DNA from: Sanghuangporus weigelae
Taxonomy: Eukaryota; Basidiomycota; Agaricomycetes; Hymenochaetales; Hymenochaetaceae
NCBI GenBank assembly: GCA_033182465.1
Contig: CP137325.1
Coordinates: forward strand, 682,001-746,000
Length of the DNA: 64,000 nt
Direction of reading: 5' to 3'
Shown here piece after piece: positions 32,905 through 46,081 of this stretch. The position numbers and the translations under genes are program-made. Each line of letters begins with the position of its first letter. The first letter of the stretch is position 1. The notes under the pieces are model-generated. The model saw only the letters and a program-made list of their open reading frames with translations. It was not told the origin of the DNA and did not search any database.

Positions 32905-35900
32905 TGTAGTACTTCAGATGGAACGCTTTTCAGCTATCCAGGGTGAAGATGTAACAGAGACATCACTCTTATATTCACCTGACTCTAGGTTCTCTGCGAA
33001 TTCTCCCACGAATGTCGGGCATTGACAACTCTAATTCCCAGCGCAGTTCTTATGATCGAAGACGCCCTTTCCAAAGATAAGTACATCCCAACTGTGAAGC
33101 ATTGTCTTTGCTTGAATTGACCGAGTTATTGTACCTCTTGCAATCATTTTGCAGTAAAGTTTCGGTTTCAACGGTGCCATGCGTCCATAAGCAACCATAG
33201 AACACTGGGTAAAGAGACAGGGTAATACTGTTGAGTGCGACATCCACTCATCCGCAATCCAAGCTTTAGAGGTGGCTCTTATCGTGCGTGACATCGCACT
33301 TCGATCCCCCAGTTGAGTACCAAAGACTGACACGAGCACACTCCGCCTTTCTGTGTATCCGTGGGCTGCGGCTTCTCATACCATCCGTTACTGCCTTCCA
33401 ATCAAATACTAGTAACTCTTTCGCTAGTTAGGCATCATTGTACAGCGACTACAGTCCCAGGGGTCCTGACTACATCGGCACAAATTCTGTTATATATATG
33501 CCCGCGGGTGCACTACACACGGAGGTCGTATAACGGATAAACACCAAATCAGAAATTCAGAATCATCTTAAGTCAGTCGAAATCCAAGGCCAAGAAGATT
33601 GGAAAAAGACGCGCGTCCGGTGCGTCACGACGTCGTTATCCGAGTGACTGGCACGTGATGTGACATATCGCGTCCCAGATGCGGGATAAACCGTGATCGA
33701 TGTGCGTCATCCTTCTGCTCCTGAGCAGCATGATGACGCCGGCTCACGTCCCAGCCAAAAAAGCAAAAGGCACCCGCTACTCTTGGATTGGCGCTAAATC
33801 TATTTCGACGGAGAAAATATACGGAATTTACGTTCAGTCCTGTTCAAGAATTCACATGCATATGGGAGGCTATGGACGCGTTGTCATGGCGTCCCGAACG
33901 GATACACTGAAATCTATCAGGTAGTCTGTCTATCAGGTAGTCTGTCAAGGTGATCCCGGGTACTTATGAAGGAAAACGGTATGTAGTTCTCGTGCTTCGA
34001 ATATCCATGCTTTTCACCTCTCCGATGGTGAACAGGGTGACCGGTCAAGGATAACCATAGGATTATCAGCCACATTACGAAAATCGAAGGATATCGTTGC
34101 CGATATTAATCAACATACTCATACTTCTGCGGCAAAACTGAACGGAGGCAACACTGAGCAGCGACATCTGGAATAGCTTGTCTTGTACGTTTCATCAGAC
34201 TCTTGAACGCGCACCCTCCGTTCAAATTCATTCGTTCGATGGTTAGCCTACCAGCTCGCTCGTGACAAGGGAGCGTACATCCAGGCGGCCAACTCTGAAA
34301 CAGAAGGAACCAAAGCACCTCATGTGCATGAAACGGAGTAATTGACACTCCAAGCTATACTCAGCTCACCGATTTGTGGGCTCCTGATCTTTACCATCGA
34401 CTGCCCAAGATTTTCGTGGGTATAACAGCCCCAACCATCAGTAGTTGGATTTCGGCACTCTGAAGACAAGAACCTAAAGCGGCAATAATTTTCAGAAGAG
34501 TTGAAGATCTGGTTCGAATCATGGTGTTTACTCTCCTCCGGCTAAAGAATTGATGGAGTGAAAGAAACATCCAGAATGTACTGGAACCGAAATGCTCACC
34601 TGAAGGGCTGACTGCTTCACCGACGATGCCGGAGCAATGCAGTAACGGTATAGAAGGAATGGTGGCGAGTACCGTCATGTAGACACTTTCAAAGGTGGAA
34701 GACATGCCCCATAGAGCAGACAATCCGTCTCCTGAGGAAAGAAAGGAGTACGATTCCAATATGATTTGTGAGCTCTTCTCTCTTCGCAACTAGCCAGTCG
34801 ATCCGAGACGATATACTCTGAGTACCTTGCCAGGCACATTTGTTGAAAGAGAAATTAAAGTAGGCCTTATCGTGCTATCCTTGGAGGTTGATCATTGACT
34901 TAGGCTTTGCCTTCAGGTGTGGCTTTTGCTATACAAAAGCGATTGTAGAACACGCCTGCTGGGCATTCTAAGTAAGGAGAGATCTTGGGGACTTTTTCTA
35001 CTGTCTGAGCGAATGTCCAGCACCGTCGATCGCTCTAAGACTTAGGTGTGATCACAGTGACCCTTCCAAAGGCGACAGCATTTAGTGAGAACGACCGGCC
35101 AATTTCGATGACTTGTTGATGCAGTCCTGATGTCTACATATATATTTCTGGGCGTTCTTATCATCGCTCCATCACTGTTAGACCCCGCAGTACTTCTGAT
35201 TTGTCAAGACTGATTGTATTCTCTCTTCATATCTTTCACCGAACGACAAGAACATGTTGTGATATCGGTAGCTCGTCGGGGGACGAAGCTGATATAGACT
35301 CAATGCTTTCGTACATCGTCCGGTGATGTGGTCAGGGCAGGCAATTGCAAGTCGGACCCGAGTTATTCCTTCTGAAAGTCTTCAGGCCCAGCGCTTGTGC
35401 CTTATCCCATGCCTCGCGTATCATGGATACGAGACTCTTCGATTATTTGGGCTAAAGTACGCGAGGGTATGTAGTACAGTAGTTTGTGATTGTGGACAGT
35501 GCTAAGTTTCCTTTGACAATCCTCGCGCAGGTTCGTATCACAGTATGGTCTTTTACCATGTTCCATAGGCTGCGGAACTACCTCAACGTTCAATATGTTG
35601 GCTCCGACAGATTGAAGAAACAATTATTACCGAGGCTCGATCACGACATTTGCGACAGCTTGTAGCACATACCGATTGCCGCTCAGAACTAAGGCACAGA
35701 AAAATAAGTACGGGGAACCCGGAATATTCATCTGTCCAGAGAGTAAATGTCCCTATAAAGGCGAGGAGAAATAAATCGTGTGTAGATCTCAAAGCAATTC
35801 ATTCAGACGGATGGGAACGTGGCCAAGGACCACTTCTTGAATTTCGACATTCCGGCTTTTCTTCTCGATAACGTCGGCACTTGGCAACCATTGTGTTCAT

Positions 35901-36747
35901 TCAGTTCTTATTTCTCCACTGGTCAGAGTACCATGAGAAGCATAAACTGTGGGGTATCACAAACAAGCTAATCTGCCCGAGAAGAGGAAGATGCAGCTTT
36001 TTGTGGTCTGTTTCTGTTGGGTGTTGTGTAAAGAGTAAAAGGAGCATAAATAGGGCGAACTCGGACTGCCTTATATCGAGAGTCTTGGCTATTTACGACC
36101 GAGGAAAGCCTGAGTTTTGTCGCCGACAAGGTAGCGGGGCGAACGTACCGGTTGGTCTTGGAATGCACAAATCGGGTAGTCCAGCACCTGGAAATAATGG
36201 ACAGTTTCCGAGCCTTGTCCCGGAGTTTTCCCTGTCCCGCACCCAAGAAATGACAGATGTATGTATGAAACAATAGGGACGGTCATCTTGGAAATGTAGG
36301 TCCGCTGCGAGTGAAGATCATACTTGTTGCAAACTTGGGCTTGGGCTTGCTTTCTTCTCGTCAAGTTTTTAATCATATTTTTTTTTTCTGAGTAAATTCA
36401 ATTACTTCTACTTTCGGCAAACGGGACAAACTCGAAATAATATTGAAGGCAGACGAACATGTCCGGATCTGGATATGCTCGGTATGCTCGGATATTATGA
36501 ATTCATTTTACCATCAGGGAAACTGTGGGGAAGCAGGACTCGTCAGCTGATCATGGATCAGTTTGCCAAACCTTCTTTGAAGTTTGATCGTGTGATTGAT
36601 ACTACTTGTTCTTGACATCTTCTACATTCTCCGCAAATTGCTTCGAAGAATATAAAATGCATCAACTGGTAGTCTCTTATTGCCTAGCCCAGTATTACTG
36701 GTTCTGTGTCGTCGTTGATAATCAGTTCGTCGAGTCGTACAAACATC
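32905..36747. other. Gene-poor region of about 3.8 kb
   Basis: The left edge is the former promoter of the decayed reductase. Elsewhere I find only short frames with many stops. A minus-strand frame at 34391-34789 (132 codons, with TFESVYMTVLATIPSIPLLHCSG) and a stretch at 35583-35880 look faintly protein-like but match no family and show no splice continuity. No terminal repeats or transposase motifs are evident. The right end should include the promoter of the sugar transporter. Confidence 0.4.
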
Positions 36748-38542
36748 ATGGGAGCTGGTCCGGTCGCCTCGGGCCCAGTCACCAGAGCTTATGATCATCT
36801 ACTCGACCCTAATCGCAAGTGGCACAACAACTGGCGGTGAGTTCATCTATCCCCTTTTCTATGCAGCACATCTAAACTACAAGGCGTTCGTCGTAGCCTT
36901 ATCTGCCTCAATGCGTGGATTATGCTTTTGTACGTGGCATGTTCTTTTACTTTGTAGTATCCAATTTACCATCAGGATCGCACTTGTAGCCTCATTACAT
37001 CGTCCACTAATGGTTACGATGGAAGTATGATGAACGGCTTGCAGTCTTTGTATCAATGGCAGGAGTCTTTCGATTATCCGAGCGGTAGCATGCTCGGTCT
37101 TCTCAACGCTATTCAAAATATCGGAGCGGTCGCCGCATATCCTTTTGCACCATATCTTTCTGACGGACTCGGTCGAAGACCTACAGTCTTTATTGGTGCA
37201 GTCATCATGATAGCTGCAGCTACACTACAAACGGCCTCTCAGAATGTCAACATGTTTATTGGCTCGCGTTTCATGATTGGCTTTGGTCTCACGTTTGCTG
37301 CGAATGCCGCTCCAATGCTTGTATCCGAAATATCGTATCCGCCACATCGAGCTCCGCTCACTTCCCTTTACAACGCACTATGGTACTCGGGTTCGATCAT
37401 AGCTGCGTGGACCACATATGGCACGTTCAAAATCCCTTCGTCTTGGAGCTGGCGTACGCCTTCGGCTGTTCAGGGTTTACCTTCCGTGATCCAGGTGGCA
37501 CTCGTCTTCTTTGCTCCAGAGTCGCCGCGTTATCTCATTTCCAAGGGAAAAGAACAGCAAGCACTTCGAATCCTTGCCTACTATCACGCTGATGGAAACG
37601 AGTACGTATTTGTTATAGTACTGCTCAAGTTCGAACTAATGTACGTTTGGTTCAGACGTGATCCCTTAGTTCAATATGAGTTCGAGGAGATCAGGGCCGC
37701 CATCGAGTTGGATCGTGAGGTGAATAGGAATGTGGGTTGGAAGTCTCTTGTCACGAAGAAGGGAAACCTCAAACGTCTGCGAGTCATTCTTGCGATTGCT
37801 TTCTTCTCCCAGTGGTCTGGCAACGGTCTCGTCTCGTATTATCTCAAGATAGTCCTTGATGGGGTTGGCATCACGAATCCAACGACGCAACTTCTAATCA
37901 ATGGTCTCCTCCAGATTTGGAATCTCTTTGTAGCCGTCTTTGCAAGTTTTCTTTGCGAACGCGCTGGCAGGCGACTGCTGTTCCTTTCATCGGCCGCAGG
38001 CATGTGCGTCTTTTTCTCGTGCCAGACAGCTTGTGCTGGTGTCTTCGCGAATACTGGTGACATGGCGGCGGCGTACTCTGTCATCGTGTTTATTTTCCTG
38101 TATTACGGCGCTTACGAGTACGTGTATCTGTCAATCTCCGTCAGGTTCATCACTAATGTAGTGTCCTTTCAGTATTGCATTCAGTCCGCTCATCGTATCT
38201 TACACCATTGAGATCACCCCGTACAATATTCGTGCGAAGGTCTTGACCTTGTTCAACTTCACCATCTCGGTCGCGCTAATTTTCAATCAATACGTCAATC
38301 CCGTTGCGCTTGACGACATACAATGGAAGTACTATATCGTCTACTGCGTCTGGATCCTCTTCGAATTTGTTTACTGCTGGGTCTTCGTTGTCGAGACGAA
38401 GAATCGTTCGTTAGAGGAGACAGCTGCTCTGTTCGATGGCGAAGAAGCGGTCACCCAGGTTGCGGCAGTTGCGCATGGCATTCGTGATGACCATAGGGTT
38501 AATGATAAGGATAGCGGTTTGCTCCCTGCAAAGATTGTCTGA
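36748..38542 (+). CDS. MFS sugar transporter (hexose/lactose permease type)
   Basis: Five exons in phase: 36748-36836, 36867-36929, 36990-37601, 37656-38117, 38173-38542, giving 531 residues and the expected 12 helices. LITSSTNGYDGSMMNGLQSL is the helix 1 motif of fungal sugar transporters. DGLGRRPTVFIGA is the helix 2-3 loop signature and GSRFMIGFGLTFA lies in helix 4. PESPRYLISKGKEQQALRIL opens the central loop. ERAGRRLLFLSS is the second-half repeat of the loop motif, and VETKNRSLEETAALFDG is the C-terminal signature. It should act as a proton symporter in the plasma membrane for a hexose or disaccharide. The close relation of GYDGSMMNG and the tail to LACP-type proteins favours lactose, cellobiose or glucose, which is inference. 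Confidence 0.93.
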
Positions 38543-39604
38543 TCCTTCCTGTATTCATCCCGTCTTTTGATCCTCCCATCTTCTTCACCCTTCCATATTT
38601 TAATCTCATTCTTTTCTTGCGGGCATTCTTGGACAATGTTGTTGTCATGCTATGTAGTGCCGTCATATTAGTAGTTCGCTGAGAGAACTCCGCTCACGTT
38701 GGACAACGCGCTTATTATATATTAAGACATTGTATATCAGATCCGGGACATATTCATGATACGAGCGCTTCCCTCATCACAGGTAACGAGGTACTTGACT
38801 CGCCGTAAGGCGTAGCAATCGAACGAAGCAAGTCAGCAGCCAAATAGCGATGGATTGGATCATTGGGTATCATTGTACATACGTATTTGATCATTCATCA
38901 AATGAAAAGCAATCTCGTACTTCTTACTGTCCCTGTTGCGTCAATCTTATCAAGGTGGTTATCGGCATAGTGTTGTCATGACCCTTGGCGATGCGTTTAT
39001 TTCCATGGAATATGAAACAATGGAATATAGAGAACTTGATTTATTGCTATAGAAGCTGCTCAAGACGTCAGGTCCACACGAATAAGCAAAGGAAGTAAGC
39101 CCGTGAACACCTTTTCGCTTTTTCTGACCAGCTATCTGGCGAGTTAATTGCTTGTATGCTGTGATACAAGATGAAGAAAACACACAAGCGAAATGAAATT
39201 CCTGGAACGCGTCTGATACCAACTTGCCGAGTCAGCCGATTTCCCTTCCGGCTTTGCCGTATATACCGGAATGAGAAGTGTCAGACGCAAGATTGGCGGT
39301 AGAGATGAGACTTCTCTTCGACGTCGGCGGAACTTGACGAAGCGTAGGACAATCACAATAAGGCATACATACAAGGATGCCCTTGTTTTCAGGCTTCTCT
39401 CTTCTCCTCTCGAGATCTAGACTTCATAGATGATCGGCAAACTTAGCGGACACGGAACGGAGTTAAGGCAGCAACAAATAGAAGTATGAAATCAGATAGC
39501 GGGGGAAAAACTTGCAATATGAATGTAATTTCTCCTAAGAAAGATGCCACGCCCATATCTATCAATACTACGTTTAGCACTCCTGAAGTTCTCGCTCCCT
39601 GACA
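38543..39604. other. Convergent 3' spacer
   Basis: About 1.06 kb between the sugar transporter (plus) and FMT1 (minus). AT-rich, with short stop-rich frames. No gene, tRNA or repeat seen. Confidence 0.45.
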
Positions 39605-41105
39605 CTATGATTTTCGGCTTTCATGTCCGAGTGTCATAACCTTATTGTTAAGCCATTGAGGCCAAACCCCTTTCCACCATTCTTGCGCCGGTAGTTGTTT
39701 CTTGTCCTGTTGTTTTACAGAAGGTATGTATACATATGTGTCATTCGCGCACCGAATTGCGAGCATGCGCGTTGTTGGGTCATATGTCGTATCTCCAGGT
39801 GTTCGTAGGGCACGCAGTGATGTCGGAAGTTCTGGACTTGAGAAAGCACCCGTGTAAGGCTGCGGTGAGTGAAGTTGAAGAGTTTTCTGAGAAGGAAGTG
39901 TTGTAGTCAGAGGTCTCTAAAAATGGAAAGTCAGATGCATTATTCTTGAAAGATAGTGTTTAATTCGATAACGCACTTGATGTCCGATAGCACGATACAT
40001 TCGATCCAGTCTGTGTGCATCCCAAGTATCAAAGTCTATTGTCGCAGTTTCTTGGGTGATAAAGGGCGCATGCGTAGCTAGTGCATCATCCTGGGGTGCA
40101 GCTACTGCCTTAATTCCAAGGTGCAAGGTTAAGCTACGTTCAATGAATGGCGCCGTCGCAACTTACCGTTCCCTCGATCATAGACCTCAACACAGACACG
40201 ACAAGAAGCCCTCCTTCAATGGCAAGAATATCCCTCAATCTAGCGAATGTTGGATTGGGTGGTATAGGCTTTTCCGGGTTTAACCAACCATAGTCAATTC
40301 GGCTTGTTAATTACCTACGAAGTATGTCAACTCACGAGGACCCTTCTCGCCCATACCTCCCCAACATCAGCGCCCAGCTTTTTCTCCTTCATTTCGAGTA
40401 CGCAGACTCCCGTTTCCTTATTTCCGTCGGCAATTGTGTGCTGAATGGGCGCAGGTCCCCGATAGGACGGAAGTAAGGAGGGATGAACATTCAATCGTCT
40501 AGATCTTGGGAAGAGATGAAGGACATGATCAGGAATCATTCGTCCAAACGATGCCGTTACAAGAAGATTATTTGGAGATTGCGAAGAGGTAAGAAACTGA
40601 GAAGGGGGCTAGCAACGAGGTCAACACGATGCTGCTTTTTGCAGTATGGCTAACTTTACCTTCCAATCCTTGAAAGCAGCTTTCTGCATAGGGATGGGGT
40701 GCATCTTGAGGTCCAGTCCAAGACATTTTAATTTTAGCGGTGCTGAAATACATAAATGTTTGAAAGGACTGTGGACAAGTTAACGCTTACAAACTGATAG
40801 TCGAGAACCGTTTCTGCCCGTTCTTTCATCTGGGTGCGTTGCAACTTGAATATCACTCCATACATCTTTCTAGCAGATTATTAAAAATAACTTTAGAAAC
40901 GAGAGGCCCACATTCACGAACCGGAATGCTTATACAATTGATCTAGGACAAGGACAGAAAATTCGTCTCTTCCCAGGAAAAGAATGTTAAATGGGCCTCG
41001 AGTTGGCAAGGATGTTAAGGCTCTCGATAACCAAAGGAGTTTGCAGAGAGAGTTTGCGTTACGTTTTCTGAATGGTTTTGTGCGGCAGATTGTTAGTACC
41101 GCCAT
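39605..41105 (-). CDS. FMT1: Mitochondrial methionyl-tRNA formyltransferase
   Basis: Seven exons on the minus strand, in phase: 40922-41105, 40791-40865, 40660-40742, 40336-40608, 40167-40268, 39977-40108, 39605-39916, giving 386 residues. The first 30 residues are basic and lack acids (MAVLTICRTKPFRKRNANSLCKL), as in a mitochondrial presequence. FNILFLGRDEFS starts the Rossmann fold. VATHPDERTGRNG follows. VTASFGRMIPDHVL leads to LNVHPSLLPSYRGPAPIQHTI, the signature with the catalytic His and the folate-binding loop. LRDILAIEGGLLVVSVL and FDTWDAHRLDRMYRAIGHQ complete the catalytic half. The last exon is the C-terminal tRNA-binding domain. The enzyme formylates Met-tRNA with 10-formyltetrahydrofolate for mitochondrial initiation. 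Confidence 0.93.
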
Positions 41106-41925
41106 GGTGGTCCTGTGTTTTTTTGTTTTGAACACAATCAGGAGCACGTACCTACATGTAGAACATGAGCACGTGCTCGATGTCGTCGCGATCACATGTG
41201 CTCCTATAAAGTTTTATATTAAGAAATGTGTAATTCTACAGTACATGCTAGACATGCCTTGCCCAACCACCAGTGACCACGGTACTTATTCACCTTACCA
41301 GTACAGCATTGCCTATTCTCAGGAACCAAGTGGCCAGGGGCAGTACTCACTTATGAGAGTATTGCACGTTTCATTGAGCCAATGAACGCTAGAGGGTTCC
41401 ACGATTAAGGGTTGAGTTAAGAGTCAAAGACCGAGTCAGACACTCAGAAGCCTGGTTCAGTTGAATACCCGAAACCAGCATGCTCCTCAGCTTCTATGTA
41501 ATTTCTCCCGTTCTCCGCGGAGCTATCAACCGAATGGAGTGTCGTTGGGACCTTGCGTTAGCGAAACGTGTACGAATGAAGAACATTCACTAGGCAATTC
41601 CCTGTCTCAACTTTCGAGAAAGTACTCACGAAACTCTCTTCTTCAGGTTCATCTCGAGTGATGATGTGCCCCAACTACAGTATACCACTAATCAAACGAG
41701 GAATTTTACTTCTGTAATCGATGTGATGGCTGAGGCTCAAGTTCTACGCGCTTCCGTAACCCGTAAAAAAAAATTCTCGTCGTCACACCACGATCTCAGG
41801 CTGTATACCGCGATTCCCGGACGAAGATTTTGGCGGCATCTTTTACGTTGAAAGTATTTCATATATGAACGCTTCTTCCGTCTTGCTACACACGAGGTCT
41901 ATTAACATTTTATCATTTTTCGCAA
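41106..41925. other. Intergenic region upstream of FMT1
   Basis: About 800 bases holding the FMT1 promoter and the 3' side of the small minus-strand gene at 41926. Palindromic fragments such as GAGCACGT and ACGTGCTC (about 41141-41176) occur. No gene supported. Confidence 0.4.
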
Positions 41926-42373
41926 CTAACATATACATGTCTTGAGCTCGTGCCAGCTCAGACTATCGCCAGCAGAGATCACTTCGGTCCCGCGAATGAG
42001 ACAGATTTGCCTCGTCTCATCTATGTTCAAATCGGCTGTGGGGGCTTCCCCAAGCGACTCCTTCATTGGAGAAACAGATACTCGCGATGAGCGGCCAACC
42101 GCGTATAAGTATCTGATTCCTAGATTTATCTCCTCGGAAGTTTCAGAGAGAGGTTGCAAGAGCAATTCCTGGTTTGCTGAGGACGTTCCTTCCATTCAGA
42201 GCTAGACTATAAACTCCGATGACTAAGCTAGGATGCTTACGTGTCTGCGCACCACCTCGCTCGCGGAGTTCGGTTCGAGAATCCTGCTCCAATACCATTT
42301 GATCTTCGGTTTTTGTCCGTGTAAGTGTTCGAGATGACAATCCTGCTTTCGGGACTGATTTGCTTGGATTCAT
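41926..42373 (-). CDS. Predicted small protein, unknown, head to head with the macro-domain gene
   Basis: Two exons on the minus strand, 42241-42373 and 41926-42176, join in phase to give 127 residues. The product starts MNPSKSVPKAGLSSRTLTRTKT, has a Q/E-rich middle (NQELLLQPLSETSEEINLG) and ends WHELKTCIC. There is no signal peptide or membrane segment. The end CxC could be a lipidation-like site, but that is speculative. The start codon lies only 22 bases from the plus-strand ATG of the macro-domain gene. A plausible 5' leader intron of that gene would run across this exon, so both may not be expressed as drawn. No family recognised. Confidence 0.35.
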
Positions 42374-42395
42374 GTCTACATAACTTGCAGCCAGA

Positions 42396-43358
42396 ATGGA
42401 CGTGCAGTTCCACTTGCTTGTCCCTAGCAATGATAACAAACTCTACGACGAGTGGAAAGGCGCCTTGGACAGAGAACTTTCACCTTCCTTGCGTAACAGG
42501 TTCGACTTCGTACGTGCCAGATTGGAGAATCTTCCGAACACGAAGTTCGACGCCATCGTGAGCCCAGCAAACTCATATGGCCGAATGGGTGAGTGCTTAG
42601 AAGCCGAAGTTCTTGTTTCCCAAGTATAGTCAAAAAACATCGCGCAAGGCACAACTTCTCACTTCAGTTCTCAAGTGGAGTGGGTAAACGTCGTATTATT
42701 TTTGCCTGAAATCTTCTCATACTCTGATCAAGCTGCTCAGAATTGCTTTCGTAGGCGGTAAAAATCTGACTTCCGTATTTCTCTTCTAGACGGTGCCTTC
42801 GACGACGCAATCTCCAAACTACTTTCTCCTTCGGGAGATTACTTCGCTTTGACTCGCTTTGTTCAGGCGGAGATATACAAGAGATATAGGGGCTTCGCAG
42901 GACCTGGTTCTGCGTCGGCACTGTTGCTCCCAGAAAATGTCATCGATTCACAGAAAGGAACTACCGGTTGCAAATATCTGATTCTTTGTCCAACCATGCA
43001 CTGGCCCCAGGACATTTCTTGGGATCGCGACATAGTCTACAACACAATGTGGTCTCTACTCATCGAGCTTGAACGGCACAATAGCAATGCGAGAGAGAGC
43101 AACGCCGGCAATTTCAATTCTCGAGTCCCACACCACGAACCAGAAAACGACAAGCCGATAATTCGCAGCATTTTGATGCCGGGATTAGGGACCGGTACGG
43201 GAAAAATACCACAAGATCGCTTTGCATCGCAGTTCGCGCTGGCTGTGAAGAACTTTGATGAAGCTATTCACATGCCAGAAAAGTGGAGCTCGCTGAAGTG
43301 GGATGACGTGCAACCCATTATTGACAAGCTGGAAAGCACTTGGTCGGCTCAGTTGTGA
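42396..43358 (+). CDS. Macro-domain (ADP-ribose-binding-like) protein
   Basis: Two exons, 42396-42588 and 42790-43358, in phase, give 253 residues. The N-terminal 50 residues (DVQFHLLVPSNDNKLYDEWKGAL) precede the macro core FDAIVSPANSYGRMDGAFDDAI, where the SPANS and DG positions are those that bind ADP-ribose. The second nucleotide-binding loop is ILMPGLGTGTGKI. Between them lie ALLLPENV and YLILCPTMHWPQDI. The whole protein is a single stand-alone macro domain with an extra N-terminal strand, a form common in Agaricomycetes. Such proteins bind or remove ADP-ribose from proteins or process ADP-ribose-1''-phosphate; the substrate cannot be told. TAACTTGCAG directly before the ATG looks like an intron acceptor, so a 5' leader intron is likely. 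Confidence 0.82.
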
Positions 43359-46081
43359 GGTCAAGTCTGGAAAGGGGAAGATGTAGTAAATTCAGAGCAG
43401 TATTTACGAGCATCCTATGATTTATCGTCTTCTCATGTTTCTATAGACATTTTCTGCCAAGTCGATACGCTCTATCGTGCAAGGTGTGCTTACAATAGCA
43501 TCTTTCCGATCATTCCTCGGTACATTTGAATGCGTAGCAATGCTCCTCTCCACGGATTCTTTACACAAATTAATAAGAATTCTGCGTGTTGTCCTTATCG
43601 AGAGACGTCTTCTGGACTTCTCCCCAAGGTCTCCGCGCAGTCCGTCATAGAAATAAAGCTGTCAGAAATGGAACGCTCAATCACCACATAACTCGTTAGC
43701 AATGCCGTACGTGATTCTGATTAGTCCGCCTGACGCAATCGTAATCCACTTGCAATCAGGTTCCTCGTCTGTATCACATCTGCGCGGCCATGCCACTATA
43801 TTTGGAAATGCACTAGTCCATCATAGCAATTATACACTTGTTATTCTCTTTGTGGTTCTTTCAGTGACAATTATCCACATTTTCTCCTGGGCGCCTTACA
43901 TCTTGTCGCGGATGCAAAGCTATAACGGTGGCAATCAGCACCATCAGGTGTCTAGCGAGAAGCACCAGGGTTATTCCGAGGACATGCGTAATCTGTCCCA
44001 GAATACATGTCTTCACATAGGTCAGCTCTGAGAGGTGAAATAGGCGGGAATCGTGGCAACAGAAGGAATGGGTTCAACGTGCGTTCACTCTGTCTTTGTC
44101 TTGCTCATCAAGAGACACCAGTGATTAAGACCCTTAGTTCATTATCATCGCATGCCGTTAGATGGTCGCCGGGTTTCAAGTGCGCGCTCGGGCGACGTCG
44201 TACGCTGTTATCATACAAATCGCGAATTTAAAGGTCAAATCACCATACTGTCCATCAGCTGGCCGAACCTTCGCGGGAAGGTCTAGATACACAAGATGTC
44301 GTTAAATTTTCAAAGAAGGCATCGACGATCTGACAGTAAGGGGTTCATGGGCATGTTCGGATGTCTCAAAACAATCTATGCTTTTTAAGAACAGACAGGG
44401 CTGAAGGTTCTCAACACTGAAAGAAATCCCGATCCTGTACTTACACCCAAGGCGAGCGAATAATCTACCGATGAATCTTGGCGAAGAAGTTCATACATTG
44501 GCAGCGTAGCATAAAGGTCGGAGCTTAGGTCGCTAGTCCTTTGAGGATTGGACAAACAGATCGCCCTGATGCTCACTGCGCCAAAAAAGGAGAACGAGTT
44601 TTATTAAAAATACCAAGGTTGGACAGTAGTCTTCGAAGACCTAAATAGCGAAGAGAAAGACGGAAGGGGCGCTTATGCAACTGGTACACCGCGCCCAGTG
44701 GATGCATCGAAAACAGCGGATAAAGTGCTCGAAAATTTGACACAGGCCTTCTTCTTTCTCTAAACTTTATATTTATTTTGATTCAAGTTGACATTAGCAG
44801 CTCGCTAAAAAACCGCGAGCTCATTCCAGGAGCCCTCTGATCGCTGGTCGCTGCATTATTCGCAGAGTCAACATCGCAGCAGGAAAAACTGCGGCTTAAA
44901 CAGAAAGCAGCGAAGCAGGTAGAGAAGTAACTTTGTTTGACCTTCTAAATATTATTGGAGAAAGTGGCAGAAGCGGTGCAATCAGAATGCACCGTTGTGA
45001 ACTCGCGTGATAGCAGCGATGCCTGTCCTTGATCACAAGATTCAGAACTAATTGAGGTTCTTAGTACACGATAGAACGGATACGGTGGTGGAAAGACTTT
45101 TTGCACTAAATAGCGGATATTCGTTTCTTGCGAAGCTAATGGCTTCGGATTCGACAACGGTTGACTATGAAGCATAAATCTCATCTCCCTTCACTTACGG
45201 CAACACTCGAGCCTTTGAACATACGGCATGCCTCCCTCAATAAATCTAGAAGCGTACTGCATCTCACTTTGATCCACCGAATCCTTGAATCGACCAGGAA
45301 GAAGAAGATAATGTTCTCGGCGTTCGTCGCAGAATCTATACAATGAAGTGAACGCGGGCCTCACTAACTCCGGAAAGACTCAGCGCTGTGCACTCGAAGT
45401 TCTAAGTCTTTTGGCTGATCACCTTTCATTTCCTCCTTCGATCAATGGTTATAATGCTAAATAGCTCAGATGCCGAATTGTCATGAAAGTTGCTGCTACT
45501 ATATATGCCAATTGAACGCGAAGCGAGCTGTAGTCGTATTACAATTTATTGCCGCTCATTTGATATCTATTATGTCTGTCTATCGCAGCGCTCAACTCAG
45601 TAAACAAAAAATTCAGAATAAATCGTATATCCAGTATTGGCAACCGCGGATCCAATGATTCTGAGCGTGATCCGCAAAAATAACCTGATCTACTAGAATC
45701 GGAGATTCTTCTTCCTTTCACAGCTTGCTGCTTGAGGTGAGGGAAACCGGTGGCACCTCAAGTATATTGGCAACCAAATTAAGCAACGGATCAAACGGTT
45801 GATAGGACATGAGGACACCATAAGTTTTGCAGCGAGTTGATCTGGAGTGTATATGTCTGTTCGATTCCGTTCTTCGCAGCTGGAAGAGTTGAGAGTTCAG
45901 CGAGGGAGAACGGTAGAATTGCGCTCTACATTGTAACTCCAGATGAAGTGGTTGTTCTGCAGCCAAGAAGCCACCCGAAGCCACGCGGGCCGGGCCCCAC
46001 GAGATCGACGCACGTTAACCGAGGTGATGCCCTACCTAATTTGGCAACCGAGACGGAACCAAATCCACATGCACTCTATAC
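43359..46081. other. Gene-poor region
   Basis: About 2.7 kb after the macro-domain gene. One frame at 43702-44031 (plus, 109 codons) has a single hydrophobic segment (YTLVILFVVLSVTIIHIF) and could be a small membrane protein, but nothing else supports it. Frames around 44385-44576 and 44945-45184 on the minus strand lead nowhere. No repeat, RNA gene or element found. Confidence 0.35.

Noticed and set aside
34500-34530. GGTTCGAATCA, a tRNA B-box match
   Set aside because: Flanking bases do not pair as a T arm and no cloverleaf can be drawn upstream.
34391-34789. 132-codon minus-strand frame as a membrane protein
   Set aside because: One hydrophobic patch, no family motif and no neighbouring exons; kept only as a remark in the gene-poor region.
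32905-36747. Transposon remains in the 3.8-kb gene-poor region
   Set aside because: I looked for terminal repeats, transposase or polymerase motifs on both strands and found none that hold up.
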